In this document: piece by piece, positions 1-8,522 of the stretch
How the letters are laid out: every line of letters begins with the position of its first letter
Numbering within the stretch: the stretch's first letter is position 1
Origin: Sphingomicrobium nitratireducens
GTDB taxonomy: Bacteria > Pseudomonadota > Alphaproteobacteria > Sphingomonadales > Sphingomonadaceae
Length of the DNA stretch: 64,000 bases
Assembly (NCBI RefSeq): GCF_026157035.1
Contig: NZ_JANJZA010000001.1
Coordinates: 1,281,001-1,345,000 of the forward strand
Direction: 5' to 3'
The notes under the pieces: model-generated
Databases searched by the model: none
Told to the model about the DNA's origin: nothing
Seen by the model: only the letters and a program-made list of their open reading frames with translations
Program-made: the position numbers and the translations under genes

Positions 1-734
1 GGATGAAGATGGGCGGTCTGTCGAGCCAGTTCGGGCTCGATTCAGACCGTGTGCCGGCGCTGGTGAAGCATCTCGTCGCGCAAGGAGCGGACTGGCGCGG
101 CTACCACGTCTATGCGGGCTCGCAGTCGCTCTCCGCCGACGCACTGATCGAGAGCCAGCGCGCGACGCTCGACCTGATCGAGGAACTGGGCGCGGCGACC
201 GGCGAAGTGCCGATGGAAGTCAATCTCGGGGGCGGGTTCGGCATTCCCTATTTCCCGGGCGATGTGCCGCTCGACAGCGCGAGCGTCGGCAAGGCGCTGG
301 GCGAGCGGCTGGACGCGTTGCCCAAGGTGTATACCGACACGCGCTTCATCCTCGAACTGGGCCGCTGGCTGGTGGGCGAGGCGGGGGTCTACCTCACCCG
401 CGTGATCGACCGGAAGGTCAGCCACGGGCGCACTTTCCTCGTCACTGACGGGGGCTTGCAGCACATGCTCGCCGCGAGCGGCAATTTTGGGCAGCTGCTA
501 CGCCGAAACTATCCCATCGCCAACGCGACCCGCTTCGCGGCGGCTGCGGCGATGGAGGCGAGCGTTGTCGGCCGGCTGTGCACTCCGCTCGACCTGCTCG
601 GGGACGAAGTAGAACTTCCGCACACCGAAGTGGGGGACGTCATCGCCTTGTTCTGTGCCGGCGCATACGGCTTGAGCGCGAGCCCGGCTGGCTTCCTGTC
701 GCAACCCGAGGCGAAGGAACTGCTCGTTCCCTAG
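1..734 (+). CDS. PLP-dependent decarboxylase, exosortase A system-associated (3' part)
   Basis: This is the C-terminal part of a fold-type III pyridoxal-phosphate decarboxylase related to diaminopimelate/ornithine decarboxylases. The reading frame is open to the left edge, so the first Met at base 3 is almost certainly internal and the N-terminal barrel with the PLP lysine lies outside. Visible are the phosphate-binding glycine loop [12 protein letters not shown], the [11 protein letters not shown] segment and the CTPLDLLGD motif whose Cys completes the active site across the dimer. The spacing and wording match the subfamily found in exosortase A/PEP-CTERM exopolysaccharide clusters, so the rest of such a cluster probably lies upstream. 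Substrate is not known from sequence. Its TAG stop overlaps the truA stop. Confidence 0.85.
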   Translation, partial: MKMGGLSSQFGLDSDRVPALVKHLVAQGADWRGYHVYAGSQSLSADALIESQRATLDLIEELGAATGEVPMEVNLGGGFGIPYFPGDVPLDSASVGKALGERLDALPKVYTDTRFILELGRWLVGEAGVYLTRVIDRKVSHGRTFLVTDGGLQHMLAASGNFGQLLRRNYPIANATRFAAAAAMEASVVGRLCTPLDLLGDEVELPHTEVGDVIALFCAGAYGLSASPAGFLSQPEAKELLVP

Positions 735-1477
735 TCGTCGGGGTAGATGGCTTTGACGAAATAGAGCCCGTCGGGGGGCGCGTTGAGGCCGAGCGCGTTT
801 CGGTCGCGCGCTTCGAGCGCGTCCCTGATGTCGTCCGGGGCCCACTGGCCGCGCCCGACCAGCGCCAGGCAGCCGACCATCGAGCGGACCTGATGGTGGA
901 GGAAGCTGCGCGCGGCGGCGCGGATGTGGATTTCCTCGCCGTCGACCGCGAGTTCCAACCGGTCGAGCGACTTCAACGGGCTTTGCGCCTGGCAGTGCAC
1001 CGAGCGGAAAGTGGTGAAGTCGTGGCGGCCGACGAGGTGCGCGGCGCCCTTGGCCATCGCTTCGACATCGAGCTCCTGCGCGATATGCCACACACGGCCT
1101 CGATCAAGTGCAGGCGGGGCGCGACGGTTGAGAATGCGATAGAGGTAGCGCCGCCCGATGCACGAGAAGCGCGCGTGCCAGTCGTCGGCGACCGGCTCGA
1201 CCGCGGTGACCGAGACGGGGGCAGGGCGCATCAGCGCGTTCGCGCCTTCGCGCAGGCGGTGCGGGGTGAGCTCCTTTTCGACGTCGACATGCGCGGTCAT
1301 GGCGAGCCCGTGGACGCCCGTGTCGGTGCGCCCGGCGGCGTGGACGCGGATGTCCTCGCCGGTCATCTTCGCGATCGCGTCCTCGAGCGTCTGCTGGACC
1401 GAGGGGCCATGGTCCTGGCGCTGCCAGCCCATGAAGGGCGCGCCGTCGAACTCGACCGTCATCCGCCAGCGGGTCAT
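731..1477 (-). CDS. truA: tRNA pseudouridine synthase A
   Basis: TruA converts uridines 38-40 in the tRNA anticodon stem to pseudouridine. The 248-residue length is typical. The N-terminal strand ([16 protein letters not shown]) and the catalytic-Asp motif [10 protein letters not shown] (Asp52) are intact, followed by the HHQVRSMVG block of the second half. The gene starts inside the end of fmt with a 4-base ATGA overlap, so the two are translationally coupled. It converges on the decarboxylase gene and both end in one shared CTAG. Confidence 0.97.
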   Translation of the reverse strand: MTRWRMTVEFDGAPFMGWQRQDHGPSVQQTLEDAIAKMTGEDIRVHAAGRTDTGVHGLAMTAHVDVEKELTPHRLREGANALMRPAPVSVTAVEPVADDWHARFSCIGRRYLYRILNRRAPPALDRGRVWHIAQELDVEAMAKGAAHLVGRHDFTTFRSVHCQAQSPLKSLDRLELAVDGEEIHIRAAARSFLHHQVRSMVGCLALVGRGQWAPDDIRDALEARDRNALGLNAPPDGLYFVKAIYPDD

Positions 1478-2379
1478 GCGATCACCGTGCCCTGGGGGAT
1501 GGCAAAGCCGCGCAGCAGTGTCTCGACGTCCATCGCGCCCTTGCCGGCCCGCTGGAGGCGGACGGGGCGTAGCGCGCCCGAACCGCAGGCGATGGTGAGC
1601 TCGTCGTCAAGCACGGTGCCCGGGTCGCCGCGCCCGATCGCGGTCTCGGCGGCGAGGATCTTCAATCGCTCGCCTTCGACCTCGCACCAGGCACCGGGGA
1701 AGGGGGAGAGGCCCTGGACGTGGCGCTGGACCATCTCGGCGTCGCGGGTCCAGTCGATGCGGGCTTCGTCCTTGGAAATCTTCTTCGCGTAGGTCGCGCC
1801 GTCGGCCGGCTGCGCCTCGGGGCGGTAATCGGCAGGGTCCATCGCCCATTCGACGACCATCGCCGCGCCCATCAGCGCGAGTTCCGCGGTCAGCGCGGCG
1901 GCGTCCTTGTCCACGATCGGCGTTTCGCGTTTCATCAGCATCGGACCGGTGTCGAGCCCTTCCTCCATCTGCATCAGCGTGACGCCGGTCGCCTCGTCGC
2001 CCGCCATGATGGCGCGCTGGACGGGCGCCGCGCCGCGCCAGCGCGGGAGCAGCGAGGCATGGACATTGACGCAGCCGAGCCTGGGTGCATCGAGGATTGG
2101 TTTGGGGAGGATGAGACCGTAGGCGGCGACCACGGCGACGTCGGCGTCGAGGGCAGCGAAGGCAGCCTGTTCCTCTTCCGAGCGGAGCGACTTGGGGCTG
2201 CGCACCTCGATGCCGAGTTCGCTCGCACGCGTCTCGATCGCGGTCGGCATCAGCTTCTTGCCGCGACCCGCAGGGCGGGGCGGCTGGCAATAGGCCGCGA
2301 TGACCTCGTGCCCCGCCTCGACGAGGGCATCCAAGGTCGGGACCGCGAAGTCCGGGCTTCCCATCATGATCACGCGCAT
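1474..2379 (-). CDS. fmt: methionyl-tRNA formyltransferase
   Basis: Fmt formylates initiator Met-tRNA using 10-formyl-tetrahydrofolate. The 301-residue protein has the N-terminal Rossmann fold ([19 protein letters not shown]), the formyl-transfer residues Asn105 and His107 in [12 protein letters not shown], and the C-terminal OB-like tRNA-binding domain. It is the first gene of an fmt-truA unit; elsewhere fmt often pairs with def, which here sits just across the divergent promoter on the other strand with recR. The start ATG lies only about six bases after a possible -10 element, so the transcript may be nearly leaderless. Confidence 0.97.
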   Translation of the reverse strand: MRVIMMGSPDFAVPTLDALVEAGHEVIAAYCQPPRPAGRGKKLMPTAIETRASELGIEVRSPKSLRSEEEQAAFAALDADVAVVAAYGLILPKPILDAPRLGCVNVHASLLPRWRGAAPVQRAIMAGDEATGVTLMQMEEGLDTGPMLMKRETPIVDKDAAALTAELALMGAAMVVEWAMDPADYRPEAQPADGATYAKKISKDEARIDWTRDAEMVQRHVQGLSPFPGAWCEVEGERLKILAAETAIGRGDPGTVLDDELTIACGSGALRPVRLQRAGKGAMDVETLLRGFAIPQGTVIA

Positions 2380-2385
2380 GGCGCC

Positions 2386-2415
2386 CCCTTAGCGCCGACT
2401 TGCATGGCCCGCCAA
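2386..2415 (-). promoter_or_regulatory. candidate fmt-truA promoter
   Basis: On the minus strand TTGGCG (2410-2415) is followed after 18 bases by TAAGGG (2386-2391) inside CTAAGGGGGCGCC. Only six bases separate the -10 from the fmt ATG, which would give a leaderless or near-leaderless message. The element resembles those in front of pepA, ndk and rnd in this window. Inferred by eye from spacing and sequence. Confidence 0.35.
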
Positions 2416-2427
2416 CCACCCTATGAC
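2400..2427 (+). promoter_or_regulatory. candidate recR promoter
   Basis: TTGCAT (2400-2405) and TATGAC (2422-2427) are 16 bases apart and point to recR, whose ATG is eight bases further on. The -35 overlaps the divergent fmt promoter, so the 56-base gap serves both directions. No Shine-Dalgarno sequence fits in so short a leader. Confidence 0.35.
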
Positions 2428-2435
2428 ATTCCCCC

Positions 2436-3032
2436 ATGGCGAGCCGTGAGATCGAAGGCCTTGTGCAGGCATTGTCGCGCCTTCCGGGCCTCGGGCCGCG
2501 GTCGGCGCGCCGCGTCGTGCTGCACCTCGTCAAGAAGCGCGAATCCTCGCTCGAGCCGCTCCTGTCCGCGCTGGCGGATGTCGCCGAGAAACTCGTCACC
2601 TGCTCGACCTGCGGCAATGTCGACACGAGCGATCCGTGCGCGGTGTGCCGAGACCCGCGCCGCGACGACACGATGCTGTGCGTGGTCGAGGAAGTCGCCG
2701 ACCTGTGGGCGCTCGACAAGGGACGGCTGTTTCCCGGGCGCTATCACGTGCTGGGCGGGCGCTTGAGCGCGCTGGAGGGCGTGCGGCCCGAGGATCTGGG
2801 CATCGACACGCTGCTCGCGCGGCTCGAGAAAGGCGGGATCGACGAGGTCGTGCTGGCGATGAATGCGACGCTCGAAGGACAGACCACCGCGCACTATCTC
2901 GCCGAGCGGATGGAGAAATTTCCGGTCCGCATCACCCAGCTCGCCACGGGTCTGCCAGTGGGGGGCGAACTCGACTATCTCGACGAGGGCACGCTGGCGC
3001 AGGCCTTGCGCGCACGCCGCCCGGTCGACTAA
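2436..3032 (+). CDS. recR: recombination mediator protein RecR
   Basis: RecR works with RecF/RecO to load RecA on gapped DNA. The 198-residue protein has the N-terminal helix-hairpin-helix ([13 protein letters not shown]), a four-cysteine zinc finger (Cys56, 59, 68, 71) and a Toprim domain starting at [13 protein letters not shown], ending with the Walker-like [11 protein letters not shown] tail. It is followed 47 bases later by def. Sphingomonads and other alphaproteobacteria often place recR next to def and fmt, which supports the call. Confidence 0.97.
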   Translation: MASREIEGLVQALSRLPGLGPRSARRVVLHLVKKRESSLEPLLSALADVAEKLVTCSTCGNVDTSDPCAVCRDPRRDDTMLCVVEEVADLWALDKGRLFPGRYHVLGGRLSALEGVRPEDLGIDTLLARLEKGGIDEVVLAMNATLEGQTTAHYLAERMEKFPVRITQLATGLPVGGELDYLDEGTLAQALRARRPVD

Positions 3033-3079
3033 GGGGCGCCTTCCTTGAAACCCTTGGCGTGAAAGACTAAATTTCAGGC

Positions 3080-3616
3080 ATGGCCATTCTACCGATCTAC
3101 GAGACGCCGGACGAGATGTTGCGGCAGGTGTCCAAGCCCGTCGAGGAAGTGACGGACTGGCACCGCGAGCTCATCGCCGACATGTTCGAGACGATGTACG
3201 ACGCGCCGGGCATCGGCCTGGCCGCCGTGCAGGTCGGTCATCCCATTCGCATGCTGGTCATCGACCTGCAGGAGTCCGAGGAAGAAGGCGGCGAGGTGGT
3301 CAAGGACCCGCGCGTATTCATCAATCCGGAGATTCTCGAGACGTCGGACAATGACGTGCCCTACACGGAAGGCTGCCTGTCGGTGCCCGAGCAATATGCC
3401 GAGGTGATGCGACCCGACCGCATCAAGGCGCGCTGGCTCGACGAGAACGGCACCAAGCACGAGAAGGAAATCGAGGGTCTTCTCGCGGTCTGCCTGCAGC
3501 ACGAGATGGATCACCTCGAAGGCGTGCTATTCATCGATCACCTGTCGAAATTGAAGCGCGACATGGTGCTCAAGAAGCTTGCCAAGATGCGCAAGCTCCA
3601 GCGCAAGGCCGCCTAG
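3080..3616 (+). CDS. def: peptide deformylase
   Basis: Removes the formyl group from the N-terminal methionine of nascent proteins, undoing the modification added by Fmt. All three deformylase motifs are present: GIGLAAVQ (44-51), EGCLSV with metal ligand Cys99, and QHEMDH with ligands His141 and His145 and catalytic Glu142. Length 178 residues is normal for the iron-type enzyme. It lies downstream of recR and ends just before a strong bidirectional hairpin. Confidence 0.98.
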   Translation: MAILPIYETPDEMLRQVSKPVEEVTDWHRELIADMFETMYDAPGIGLAAVQVGHPIRMLVIDLQESEEEGGEVVKDPRVFINPEILETSDNDVPYTEGCLSVPEQYAEVMRPDRIKARWLDENGTKHEKEIEGLLAVCLQHEMDHLEGVLFIDHLSKLKRDMVLKKLAKMRKLQRKAA

Positions 3617-3635
3617 GGCCTTTCGGCAGAGACAG

Positions 3636-3664
3636 AAAAGGCCCGGTTCGCACCGGGCCTTTTT
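3636..3664. terminator. bidirectional rho-independent terminator
   Basis: A 12-base perfect stem (AAAAGGCCCGGT 3636-3647 pairing with 3652-3663) with a four-base TCGC loop lies between the convergent def and copper-protein genes. It has A residues on one side and a run of T on the other, so it can stop transcription from both sides. Confidence 0.9.
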
Positions 3665-3666
3665 CG

Positions 3667-4065
3667 TTACGGCGTGATCGACTGGGCAGCCTTGCGGCAG
3701 TCCTCCGCGCACTCGCGGCACATCTGGGCGCACAGGCGGCAATGGTCGTTGTCGTGATGCTCGCACTCGGCCGCGCAGGCATCGCATACGCGGGCGCAGA
3801 ATTCGAGCATCTCGATCAGGATCTGTTCGTTCGAGCCGGTGCGGCGCAGGCCCAGGCGAGCGGTCGCCTCGCACACGTCGGCGCAGTCCGAGCAGGTGCG
3901 CACGCATTGGCTCATGTCCATCTCTTCCGCGACGCAGGCGTCGGCGCAGGACAGGCACATCTTGGCGCAGTACATGGCGTGGTGGACGGCATCGCCGAGC
4001 GGATCGTTGACGTGCCCGGAGCGCTTCACGTCGGGGTGCAGCGCGATCATCTTTCGAATGGACAT
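3667..4065 (-). CDS. cysteine-rich four-helix-bundle copper-storage-like protein (DUF326)
   Basis: A 132-residue protein with 17 cysteines spread as repeated CxxxC/CxxC patterns (for example CAKMCLSCADAC, CRLCAQMCRECAEDC) along predicted helices. This is the pattern of the DUF326 four-helix bundles, whose studied members (Csp1/Csp3) line the bundle core with Cys and bind many Cu(I) ions. There is no signal peptide, so it should be cytosolic like Csp3. I start at the ATG at 4065 because GGAGG sits six bases upstream; the longer open frame lacks a site. The copper role is inferred from the family; no copper efflux gene is nearby. Confidence 0.85.
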   Translation of the reverse strand: MSIRKMIALHPDVKRSGHVNDPLGDAVHHAMYCAKMCLSCADACVAEEMDMSQCVRTCSDCADVCEATARLGLRRTGSNEQILIEMLEFCARVCDACAAECEHHDNDHCRLCAQMCRECAEDCRKAAQSITP

Positions 4066-4161
4066 GGTTCCTCCCTGTTGGTCACTAGATGAGCGCAACG
4101 GGACCCGCGAAGTTCCCTCGGCGCGCGAAGCGGCCTTGTCGGGCCCGGGGGCGGCATGGTA

Positions 4162-4176
4162 GTTCCCTATTCGTTC
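4162..4176 (+). promoter_or_regulatory. LexA/SOS box in front of rmuC
   Basis: The 15-mer GTTCCCTATTCGTTC is an exact match to the alphaproteobacterial LexA operator GTTC-N7-GTTC. It sits 81 bases before the rmuC ATG and overlaps the -10 of a plausible promoter (TTGTCG 4136-4141, 17-base spacer, GTAGTT 4159-4164). The same half-site pattern occurs before recA in this window. LexA repression of rmuC is therefore a strong inference; the copper-protein gene on the other strand is about 95 bases away and could also be affected. Confidence 0.75.
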
Positions 4177-4257
4177 CCATCGGCACTGGCGGGGTAGGGA
4201 ATCGGTAAGGATGCGTTCCTAGCCTTGGGGCCGGGGACATCGAACGGGGACAGGTTT

Positions 4258-5679
4258 ATGGACGCGCTGATCATCGTGCTGGTCGTCATCGTGACGCTGG
4301 TCATCGGACTGGCCGTCGGCTGGTTCGCGGCCCAGAAGGGCGTGCAGCCGATCAAGGACGAGAATGCTTTCTTGAGGCAGGCGCGCGACGCGTCGCTTCA
4401 GGACGCGGCCACCGCCAACGAGCGCGCGTCGCGGGTCGACGAGATGAAGACGATGCTGCAGGCGGTCACTGGCGAACGCGACGAGGCGCTGCGGGCCAAG
4501 GCGGCGCTCGAGGCCGATGCGCGCAACTTCGAACACCGCATGCGCGACCTCGAGGCGTCGAAGGACAAGCTGGTCGCGCAGTTCCGCGAGATTGGCGACC
4601 AGATGCTCGAAAAGGCGCAGAAGGACTTTCTCGAGAAGGCTGGCGCGCAGTTCAACCAGGTCGACGAGCAGACGCAGCTCAAGATGCAGGCGCTGGTCAA
4701 CCCGATCCGCGAACTGCTGACCAAGCAGGAAGAGAAGATTTCCGCGGTCGAGCAGCAGCGCGTCGACCATTATGCCGGGCTCAAGGCGGTCATCGACGAG
4801 GTCAAGCAGGGGCAGGGGCAGGTGCGCGACGAAGCGCGCAACCTCGTCAATGCGCTGCGCTCGAGCCCCAAAGCGCGCGGGCGCTGGGGGGAGCAGAGCC
4901 TCAGGAACGTGCTCGAGCAGGCGGGGCTGTCCCAGCATGCCGATTTTGCGACCGAAGTGTCGGTCGACACCGAAGAGGGGCGACTGCGCCCCGACGTGAT
5001 CGTCAACCTGCCGGGCGGGCGCAAGCTCGTCATCGATGCCAAATGCTCGCTCAACGCCTTTCTCGATGCGACCGACGAGGTCGACGACGACCGGCGCAAG
5101 GCGCATCTCAACGCCCACGTCGCGAGTATGAAGAAGCACGCGCAGGACCTGGGCTCGAAAAGTTATTGGGCGCAGTTCGAGGACGCGGCCGACTATGTCG
5201 TGATGTACATTCCGGGCGAACATTTCCTCACCGCCGCGCTCGAACAGGATGCGGGGCTATGGGATTGGGCGTTCGAGAAGAAGGTGCTGCTGGCGACCCC
5301 CACCAACCTGGTCGCGATCGCGCGCACCGTGGCGAGCGTGTGGAAGCAGGAGAAGCTGGCGGCAGAGGCGGGCAAGATCGCCGATCTCGGGCGCGAACTC
5401 CATTCGCGGCTGGCGACGATGGCCGAGCATATCGTGTCGATGCAGACCAACCTGTCGCGCACCAACAACGCATTCAACAAGATGGTCGGCAGCTTCGAGG
5501 CGCAGGTGCTGACGCAGGCGCGCCGCTTCGAGGATTACGGCGCCTCGAGCGCCAAGGAATTGCCCGATCCCAACCGGGTCGAAAGCGTGCCGCGCCAGCT
5601 GACCAAGCTCCAGGCCGCCTTCCCGTCGCCCGCGGACGACGAGAATGACGACGACGACGGGTCGGCGCTGGCGGGCTAG
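4258..5679 (+). CDS. rmuC: DNA recombination protein RmuC
   Basis: RmuC limits recombination at short inverted repeats. The protein (473 residues) has an N-terminal membrane segment (residues 2-24), a long coiled coil (about 30-190), then the conserved nuclease-like core with GRWGEQSLRNVLEQAG, RPDVIVNLPGG and VIDAKC, in line with a PD-(D/E)XK fold. I choose the ATG at 4258 since GGGGACAGG precedes it and the membrane segment then starts at once. An exact LexA-type box lies 81 bases upstream, suggesting damage induction. It ends three bases before the convergent lipoprotein gene. Confidence 0.95.
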   Translation: MDALIIVLVVIVTLVIGLAVGWFAAQKGVQPIKDENAFLRQARDASLQDAATANERASRVDEMKTMLQAVTGERDEALRAKAALEADARNFEHRMRDLEASKDKLVAQFREIGDQMLEKAQKDFLEKAGAQFNQVDEQTQLKMQALVNPIRELLTKQEEKISAVEQQRVDHYAGLKAVIDEVKQGQGQVRDEARNLVNALRSSPKARGRWGEQSLRNVLEQAGLSQHADFATEVSVDTEEGRLRPDVIVNLPGGRKLVIDAKCSLNAFLDATDEVDDDRRKAHLNAHVASMKKHAQDLGSKSYWAQFEDAADYVVMYIPGEHFLTAALEQDAGLWDWAFEKKVLLATPTNLVAIARTVASVWKQEKLAAEAGKIADLGRELHSRLATMAEHIVSMQTNLSRTNNAFNKMVGSFEAQVLTQARRFEDYGASSAKELPDPNRVESVPRQLTKLQAAFPSPADDENDDDDGSALAG

Positions 5680-5682
5680 GCG

Positions 5683-6093
5683 TTAGTAAGGCGAGCGGTC
5701 GTTGCCGCCCGGCGGGCCGCCGCAACCCTGATAGGTCTGGCCGTTAAAGGCGACCGTCACGGTGTGCGGGTAGACCATCGTGTCCATCCCCTCGAGCGCG
5801 CAGCCCTGGCGATGGACAGTCACCGTCATCTTGCTGCCCTGGTAGATGTCGCCGTCGGGATGCGGCTTGAAGGTCGCGACCGGATCGCGCGTGGCGAGAC
5901 CCTGGTTGGTCACGAAATACATGCCCGCCTGGTCGATGGTGAGGTTCCAGCCGGCGCCCGTCGCATTGTAGCTCGTCGCGGTCGGCGGCGCGGTGGTCGG
6001 CATGCCGGTCGGGTTGGGGCGCGGCCCCGGCCCGTTCGAGCAGGCGGCCAGCGTGGCGGTGGTCAAGGCGAGCAGGACGATCTTGCTATTCAT
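5683..6093 (-). CDS. COG3650-type lipoprotein
   Basis: A 136-residue lipoprotein: signal peptide MNSKIVLLALTTATLAAC with lipobox LAAC, then a short Pro/Thr-rich linker and one domain. That domain shares a pattern with the next gene's middle domain: GW-L-ID, GDIY/FRG, a central Cys, YP-V-V, and Y-GCGG. It resembles COG3650-type periplasmic domains of unknown role. The start is the first Met of the signal peptide. It lies 29 bases behind its larger relative, suggesting local duplication. No enzymatic motif is visible. Confidence 0.8.
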   Translation of the reverse strand: MNSKIVLLALTTATLAACSNGPGPRPNPTGMPTTAPPTATSYNATGAGWNLTIDQAGMYFVTNQGLATRDPVATFKPHPDGDIYQGSKMTVTVHRQGCALEGMDTMVYPHTVTVAFNGQTYQGCGGPPGGNDRSPY

Positions 6094-6122
6094 GGTCACT
6101 CCTGTTGGGCGGGGAGAGAAGG

Positions 6123-6974
6123 TCAGTCGACGCGGCGCGCTTCGATCGAACCGCGGCTGTTCGAGAGGCGCAGGGTCTCGCCGGTCAGGCTGACCTGCAT
6201 CGGCTGCGAGAGGATATTCGACCCCGTCGTCTCGGGTCCCATGTCGGGGCAGCCCATGCGCGTCGTCATCTGCGCGCCGACATTGAGGGTCGAGCCCGTC
6301 TGCTGGTAGCCCGCGCTGATCGTGTTGCAGCCGAACTTGGCCTGCATGCGATTGTCCGGGAAGAAGTTGATGTAGAAGTCGCGCGTCGGCGTCTGGCGAC
6401 CGTTGAGCGCGACCACCTGCCAGTTCGAGCGCGCGAGCATCGCGGCGCTGCCATACCCGTATCCCTGGTCGCCGTAGGGCGATTGGCCGCTGCTCCAGCC
6501 CTGGCCGAACAGGCTCAACGGACCGCCGCAGCCTTCGTAGCGGCGTCCGTCGGCATAGACTTGAACGCGGTCGGGGTAGGAGCGATCGCTCATCCCGTCG
6601 TTGCAGGGTGCGTGGACGATGTTCACCTCGAGACGGCGGCCGCGGAAGATGTCGCCGGCGTAGCCGGGCTGCACCGGCGGGGTCGCCTCGGTGATCACGA
6701 ACTGGCCGTAATCGCCCTCGAAGCGCATGTCGCGATTGTCGATGTTGAGGATCCAGCCTGGCTCGGTCCCGATCGCGCGATAGGGTTCCTGAAGCCCCGG
6801 CTGCGCCGTGCCCGGGTAGGGCGTCGGGTAGGGCGCAGGGTAGGGGTAGCCCTGCGGCTGCTGCGGATACGGAGTTCCGTAAGGACCGCCGCCATAGGGG
6901 TCGTTCCCGTAGGGGCCGGTGGTACAGGCGCCGAGCGCCAGGGCGAGGAGCGGTAACGCGACGATCGTTTTCAT
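6123..6974 (-). CDS. lipoprotein with COG3650-like and META (HslJ-like) domains
   Basis: A 283-residue lipoprotein with lipobox LGAC at residue 16, then about 35 residues of Pro/Tyr/Gly-rich repeats (YGGGPYGTPYPQQPQGYPYP), a COG3650-like domain (about 65-155, ending YEGCGG) and a C-terminal META domain (about 180-283) with the signature NFFPDNRMQAKFGCNT and a second Cys in MGCPDMGPE. META domains occur in HslJ-like envelope and heat-shock proteins; function is unclear. The low-complexity linker probably spans the periplasm. It follows the rRNA methylase gene by 24 bases, at the end of the PTS/ChvGI operon direction. Confidence 0.85.
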   Translation of the reverse strand: MKTIVALPLLALALGACTTGPYGNDPYGGGPYGTPYPQQPQGYPYPAPYPTPYPGTAQPGLQEPYRAIGTEPGWILNIDNRDMRFEGDYGQFVITEATPPVQPGYAGDIFRGRRLEVNIVHAPCNDGMSDRSYPDRVQVYADGRRYEGCGGPLSLFGQGWSSGQSPYGDQGYGYGSAAMLARSNWQVVALNGRQTPTRDFYINFFPDNRMQAKFGCNTISAGYQQTGSTLNVGAQMTTRMGCPDMGPETTGSNILSQPMQVSLTGETLRLSNSRGSIEARRVD

Positions 6975-6998
6975 GTCGGAACAAACCGACCGATACGC

Positions 6999-7802
6999 CT
7001 AGCGGTTCCGCCAGTGCCTGCGGATTTCGAACGCGGTGACCGCGGCGGCGATGGCGGCGTTGAGGCTGTCGGCCTTGCCCGCCATCGGGATTTTGACGAG
7101 CAGGTCGCATTCGGCCTCGTATGCCTCGGGGAGGCCCTGGCTCTCGTTGCCGACGAGGAGGAAGACCGGCGCCTCGTAGGGCGCGTCGCGATAGTCGTGA
7201 TCGGTCTGGAGGCTGGTGCCGACCAACTGGCCGATTCCGCCACGCAGCCACGGGAGGAATTCGTCCCAGCTCGCCTGCGCCAGCTTCTGGGTGAACAGCG
7301 CGCCCATCGAGGCGCGCACCGTCTCGACTGCGAAAGGGTCGGCGCAGTCGTCGATGAGGATGAGTCCGCCCGCGCCGACCGCGTCGCCGGTGCGCAGGAT
7401 GGTGCCGATATTGCCGGGGTCGCGCAGTTTCTCGCCGACGAACCAGAGGTCGGAGGCGGCACGGTCGAGCGCGGCGAGGGACGTGTCGGGCTGGCGGAAA
7501 GCGCCGAGCAGGGCCTGCGGATTGTCCTTGCCGCTCATCTTGGAGAGGATGTCGGGCGTGGTCTCGATGGCATCGCCGCCCGCGGCTTCGACCTCGTCGA
7601 TCAGCGCCTTGGCGAGCGGGTGCTGCGCGCCGGCAGGCGCAAAGGCGACCAGTTCGGGGAGACAGCCTTCCTCGCGCGCCTCTGTCAGGATACGAAGGCC
7701 TTCGGCGAGGAACAGGCCGCTCGAGCGCCGCGCCTTCTTGTCGCGCAGCGAGCGGATCAGCTTGACCGTGCTGTTGGAAAAAGAGGTGATTTCGCGCGGC
7801 AT
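6999..7802 (-). CDS. TrmH/SpoU-family RNA 2'-O-methyltransferase
   Basis: A 267-residue SPOUT enzyme. It has the N-terminal substrate-binding domain (residues 1-100) and the three SpoU motifs: LRDPGNIGTILRTGDA, LLVGNESQGL, and IPMAGKADSLNAAIAAAV, which build the knotted S-adenosylmethionine site. Family members methylate ribose in rRNA or tRNA; the exact nucleotide cannot be told from sequence. It starts eight bases after ptsH, so it is probably co-transcribed with the PTS genes. Confidence 0.92.
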   Translation of the reverse strand: MPREITSFSNSTVKLIRSLRDKKARRSSGLFLAEGLRILTEAREEGCLPELVAFAPAGAQHPLAKALIDEVEAAGGDAIETTPDILSKMSGKDNPQALLGAFRQPDTSLAALDRAASDLWFVGEKLRDPGNIGTILRTGDAVGAGGLILIDDCADPFAVETVRASMGALFTQKLAQASWDEFLPWLRGGIGQLVGTSLQTDHDYRDAPYEAPVFLLVGNESQGLPEAYEAECDLLVKIPMAGKADSLNAAIAAAVTAFEIRRHWRNR

Positions 7803-7810
7803 TGCCTAGC

Positions 7811-8098
7811 TCAATCTTCCCCGAAGCGGTCCTTGATGAGGTGGGTGAGCTTCTCGAGCGCGTCGGCGGCGCGCTCGTCGTCGTTACCGTTGACGTGAAG
7901 GGTCACGCAGTCGCCCATCGCGGCGCCGAGCATCATCAGTCCCATGATCGAACGACCGGTGACGCGGTTGCCGTCCTTTTCGACCTCGACCTCGACCTCT
8001 TCGCCCAGCTCGGTGACGAGGTTGACGAACTTGGCGCTGGCACGGGCGTGGAGCCCGCGACGGTTGCGGATCTGCAATTTACGCGAAATTTCGGTCAC
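7811..8098 (-). CDS. ptsH: HPr phosphocarrier protein
   Basis: Small phosphocarrier of 95 residues. His17 in GLHARAS is the site phosphorylated by enzyme I, and Ser50 in GRSIMGLMMLGA is the regulatory site expected for HPr kinase, whose gene is in the same operon. The start is GTG overlapping the EIIA stop (GTGA). No sugar-specific IIBC component is nearby, so this is a regulatory (nitrogen-type) PTS as in other alphaproteobacteria. It probably passes phosphate to the adjacent mannose-type EIIA. Confidence 0.96.
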   Translation of the reverse strand: MTEISRKLQIRNRRGLHARASAKFVNLVTELGEEVEVEVEKDGNRVTGRSIMGLMMLGAAMGDCVTLHVNGNDDERAADALEKLTHLIKDRFGED

Positions 8099-8502
8099 GC
8101 GGCGGCTTCTCCCAGGATCTCGGAGGCGACGGAGATATATTTCTGTCCGGCCTCGCGCGCGGCGGCGACGGCGTCGGACACGTTCATCGCCTTGCGCGCG
8201 CCGTCGAGGCGGATCAGCATCGGCAGGTTGACCCCGGCGATGACCTCGATGTCGCCGCCCTTCATCAGGCTGATGGCGAGGTTCGACGGGGTGCCGCCGA
8301 ACAGGTCGGTGAGGATGATGACGCCCTTACCCTGGTCGACGCGGCCGATCGCGGCGGCGATGTCCGCACGGCGCAGTTCCATGTCGTCGTCGGCACCGAT
8401 GCAGACACCTTCGATCGCTTCCTGGGGGCCGACGACATGCTCCATCGCCGTAATGAATTCACTCGCCAGCTGGCCGTGGGTTACCAGTACCAATCCGATC
8501 AT
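8095..8502 (-). CDS. PTS EIIA, mannose type (EIIA-Man)
   Basis: A 135-residue EIIA of the mannose family: MIGLVLVTHGQLASEF carries the phospho-acceptor His9, and ILTDLFGGTPSN is the second active-site loop. With no transporter subunits near, it likely serves as a phosphorylated regulator. Two starts are possible: ATG 8502, preceded by GGATAGGA and giving the usual N-terminus, or ATG 8526, which would overlap the rapZ stop as ATGA, matching other junctions of this operon. I prefer 8502. Confidence 0.93.
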   Translation of the reverse strand: MIGLVLVTHGQLASEFITAMEHVVGPQEAIEGVCIGADDDMELRRADIAAAIGRVDQGKGVIILTDLFGGTPSNLAISLMKGGDIEVIAGVNLPMLIRLDGARKAMNVSDAVAAAREAGQKYISVASEILGEAAA

Positions 8503-8522
8503 CAATCCTATCCGCTCATTCG

